Under the pieces are notes generated by a model. The model did no database searches. It was not told the origin of the DNA and was given only the letters and a program-made list of their open reading frames with translations. Source: Lingula anatina (lineage: Eukaryota > Brachiopoda > Lingulata > Lingulida > Lingulidae). From it: a stretch of DNA of 64,000 nucleotides. The position numbers and the translations under genes were made by a program. The DNA lies in assembly GCF_001039355.2 (NCBI RefSeq), contig NW_019774602.1, forward strand, positions 483,439 to 547,438, in the 5' to 3' direction. Positions 61,325 to 64,000 of this stretch are shown one piece after another (the first letter of the stretch is position 1; each line of letters begins with the position of its first letter).

Positions 61325-61815
61325 ACACGGTGGGGTGAGTCCAGTCCATAAGAGGGGTGTTAGTCAGGTTGATTTCATTCCATAGGAGGGGTGTCAGGTG
61401 GGGCGAGTCCATTTTATATGAGGGGTGTCAGGTAGAGAGCGTCCATTCCATGCAAGGGGTGACAGGTGGGGCGAGTCTATTACATTTTAAGGGGTGACAG
61501 GTGGGACAAGTCCATTCCATTCAAGGGGTGTCAGGTGGGGCGAGTCCATTACAATGGAGGGGAGACAGGTGAGTCGACTCCATTTCATTCAAGGGGTAAC
61601 AGGTTGGTCAAGTCCATTCCATATGTGCGGTGCCCGGTGGGGCGAGCCCATTCCATTCGAGGGGTGCCAGGTGAGTCGACTCCATTAAGTTTAAGAGGTG
61701 ACAGGTTGGTCGAGTCCAATCAATGGGAGGGGGGAGTCAGGTGGGGAAAGCCCATTCCCTTGGAGGGGTCTCAGGTGGGGCGAGTCTATTCCATTTACGG
61801 GGTGTGTAAGGTTGG
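61325..61815. repeat. Minisatellite, about 13 units of roughly 38 bp
   Basis: The unit is approximately AGGGGTGTCAGGTGGGGCGA followed by GTCCATTCCATTC. Units vary by substitutions and small indels, such as ACAGGTTGGTC and CAGGTGAGTCGACTC variants. The tract is strongly G-rich on the + strand. Confidence 0.9.
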
Positions 61816-62996
61816 GCTCTTCCAATCAGTGGTAGGGGAAATTTTTAAGGGTTTAAAATTTAACTATTTTGCAATTAAATCACACAGGTTTTAATGCACT
61901 TTGTAAATGTATGAAGGTCAAATTTGTTCACTAAAATACGCGAATGAAGCAGAAATATGCTTCTTATATATTATTTCTAATTATCTCAATTTGGTTGAGA
62001 ACAAGAACAGAAAAAATGTAAAAAAATGAAAAAAATAAACTCTAAGAACCTAAATTTTAGGCAAATTTCAACTCTCAAAAAATCTGGTTTAAAGTTACAT
62101 GTGAATCTTTCCACTTTTTCATTTTTCTTTTCAAATTTAAAATTGAAGTATCCATAAATCAGGCCACGGTAACAAAACTCAGAACCCATTTCCGACTCTC
62201 TGCAACCCCACAAAATTCTTTCCTTACTTATTATTATTATAGTTTTGATCACGTCATATTTTAGTACTCTCGGCAATTAATTGCAGATTTACATTTTGGT
62301 CTCGTGGCCAATTACTTAATGAAAAATTTGTGTTAATTCTCATTACGGTTTGGCATTAATAAAAGCGGACTGAACTGGTTAAATATCAATCAGCCTTTAT
62401 ACTGTTTGTAAAGTTACTTTACTAATGCGATCATATACTATGCGATATGGAGGAGATATGAATTTAAAGTTAAACCAATTTGATCTATAAATGTATGGTG
62501 TTGGGAACTGTTTTGGATTTTCTTCGGTGTTTTTAAACAGCTTAAATACTCAAGTCCCCAAATCACCAATCACAAAAAAAAACAAGGACATTGATTACAG
62601 ATCGGAGTAAGCATATCGAATTTGAAAGTTCTCAAACACGAAATAATAAAACTAATTTCATCTTATCATCACTTATATATTTATCATCATAATTTCATAA
62701 CAAAATGAAAATAAAACGTCTTATTACAAAATTTATTCAGTTTTCATATAATGGATGCACGAAGGAGGTTCCTATGTGTGAAACAAAGGCTAGGCACCGT
62801 AGGTTGCTCGCAGGGGTGTGTTGTGCAGATTCTCGTTGAGCTTCTGAAAAGAAAAAATAATGCTTATAACTTTGGACTAAACAAACAGGCTTTTAACAAA
62901 CGAATAATGCATGTTACAACACAGAGGAGGTGGTACTTTAAATTTAAATGACGTGCGTGTTTATTGAATTGTCAGATGTTCAGGCTGAGCTTAAGC

Positions 62997-63020
62997 AAAA
63001 AAAAAAAAAAAAAAAAAAAA
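62997..63020. repeat. Poly-A run (24 bases)
   Basis: An A homopolymer with no recognisable retrotransposed body upstream. Confidence 0.9.
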
Positions 63021-64000
63021 CTAAGTGCGCCTTACGCCAAAGTTATGCTCTGGAATTAATTAATGATATAACTATTTGACTCCTCTTGCTAAAAACATTG
63101 ATTACACAACCCGTTCTATTTGCGGGATGGGGGATGTTATTACTGTGACTATGTTAGCTCAGTCAATATATCTATCAGAACCCTTAATAGGAGTGCTGAA
63201 ACACGAATTTTCGTGCTATGAAAATAATTTATAAAACTTTAAATAAAATTATTACAAATACTAATTTTTACAAGTAAAAATCAATAATAATGAATAAAAC
63301 CCAAAAGAGGCAAAATAAGTCATAAGATCATTTTAAAATTTTTAAATTCCTTTTTATACAATCGCAATTGTCGTCAGAAGGGACGTGTGTGTGGTTGATA
63401 AAATCTTACTATGACGTGATACACACGTTGACGGTGTGTATCATTATCCTTGGATCAGAAAATCAGAACTGTAACAAGCATCACCTAATTTATCTTACAT
63501 TAAAACACACTCGACATTCAATTAAGTCAAAATATATTCGAAATCAAATGTCAAGGGCCACACAATATGTTCAAACAGAGCTTAAAGATTTCAAGCAAAC
63601 GTACCGCTAGGTTATTATAAAAAGTCGGCTGAGAGCGCCAATGCATTGCAACCAAAAAATTCTACCACTCTGAGTGACATACAAGTAACAATGGTGATAG
63701 TATTACAAATATTCATGTCATAAATATTTGTCGTAAATTCTTTTATTCGGCTGCACCCTTAGCATTTAATGGTTATTGAAGAAATGGTGATACTCACAAA
63801 CATGATTTGCTTGTACTCCTTATAAAAGCTCGACCTTGTGACTGCACCACAGTGTTGCGTCTGTACCCGACGCCGTCCAACTACCAAGTGAGGATTGGGG
63901 AAGACAGCTCGCACTACGGTGAGCAGCTTATTGTTATGCAAATTACGACAGGTATGGCTCATTTATTGTGAGAGGTCGTAACTGAAACCCTGGTTCTCGA

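Larger units (their letters stand above)
60345..64000. other. 3' flank of copy D to the window end
   Basis: No gene supported. The copy D 3' UTR is followed by AT-rich DNA, the minisatellite at 61325-61815 and a poly-A run at 62997-63020. Frames at 61466-61894 are products of the minisatellite; those at 62751-62951 and 63368-63610 show no family features. Confidence 0.55.

Noticed and set aside
23668-61815. CRISPR array
   Set aside because: All short tandem arrays here are microsatellites or a minisatellite without unique spacers, and the genome is animal.
61466-61894. 143-codon frame with Gly/Arg/Ser-rich repeats
   Set aside because: It is the minisatellite read in one frame; unit lengths vary, so the reading is not maintained between units.
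63852-63917. Possible exon with YPTPSNYQVRIGEDSSHYG, weakly like a trypsin-type protease exon between an AG and a GT
   Set aside because: It is only about 20 residues, with no neighbouring exon, catalytic motif or second exon in the window. The resemblance may be chance.

Overview
The window looks like nuclear DNA from an invertebrate animal, probably a marine lineage. The genes are split into many short exons with GT-AG (and one GC-AG) introns. Non-coding DNA is AT-rich and full of microsatellites, fold-back elements, MITE-like elements and LINE debris. The proteins are animal families. I cannot name the phylum from sequence alone.

The main content is a cluster of SLC6-type (sodium/chloride-dependent neurotransmitter or amino-acid symporter) genes, closest by motif to glycine transporters. 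Copy A (+) is cut by the left edge and shows only its last five exons (1-2054). Copy B (-) spans 18744-25608, copy C (+) 35729-45024 and copy D (+) 53457-60344. B, C and D have the same 14 coding exons with the same intron phases. Each begins with a five-codon first exon, M(Q/P)EE(I/M), preceded by a conserved TATA box, and encodes 616-620 residues. B and C are head to head and their upstream regions form an inverted repeat; D carries a third, diverged copy of that upstream block. Residues at both predicted sodium sites differ from the family consensus, while the chloride-site and fold residues are kept.

Between copies A and B lie three other genes. An Fe/Mn superoxide dismutase in five exons (3923-6493, +) has an N-terminal signal-like segment and, in the same frame, a C-terminal RDEL. 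Its reading frame is interrupted by a TAG exactly at the Glu codon of the WEHAYY motif. Two intronless genes on the - strand (9416-10510 and 13025-14062) encode related seven-helix proteins resembling the transmembrane part of PRRT3/PRRT4.

The remaining stretches (about 6.5-9.4, 10.5-13.0, 14.1-18.7, 28-33, 45-51 and 60.3-64 kb) contain no gene I can support. They hold hairpins, a probable Harbinger-type MITE, a CR1/L2-like LINE fragment inside an intron of copy C, a 435-bp direct repeat joined at an N (likely an assembly artefact), and a minisatellite of about 38 bp. No CRISPR array, operon or prokaryotic element is present. The observations most worth a second look are the interrupted ER-type superoxide dismutase and the transporter cluster with altered sodium-site residues.
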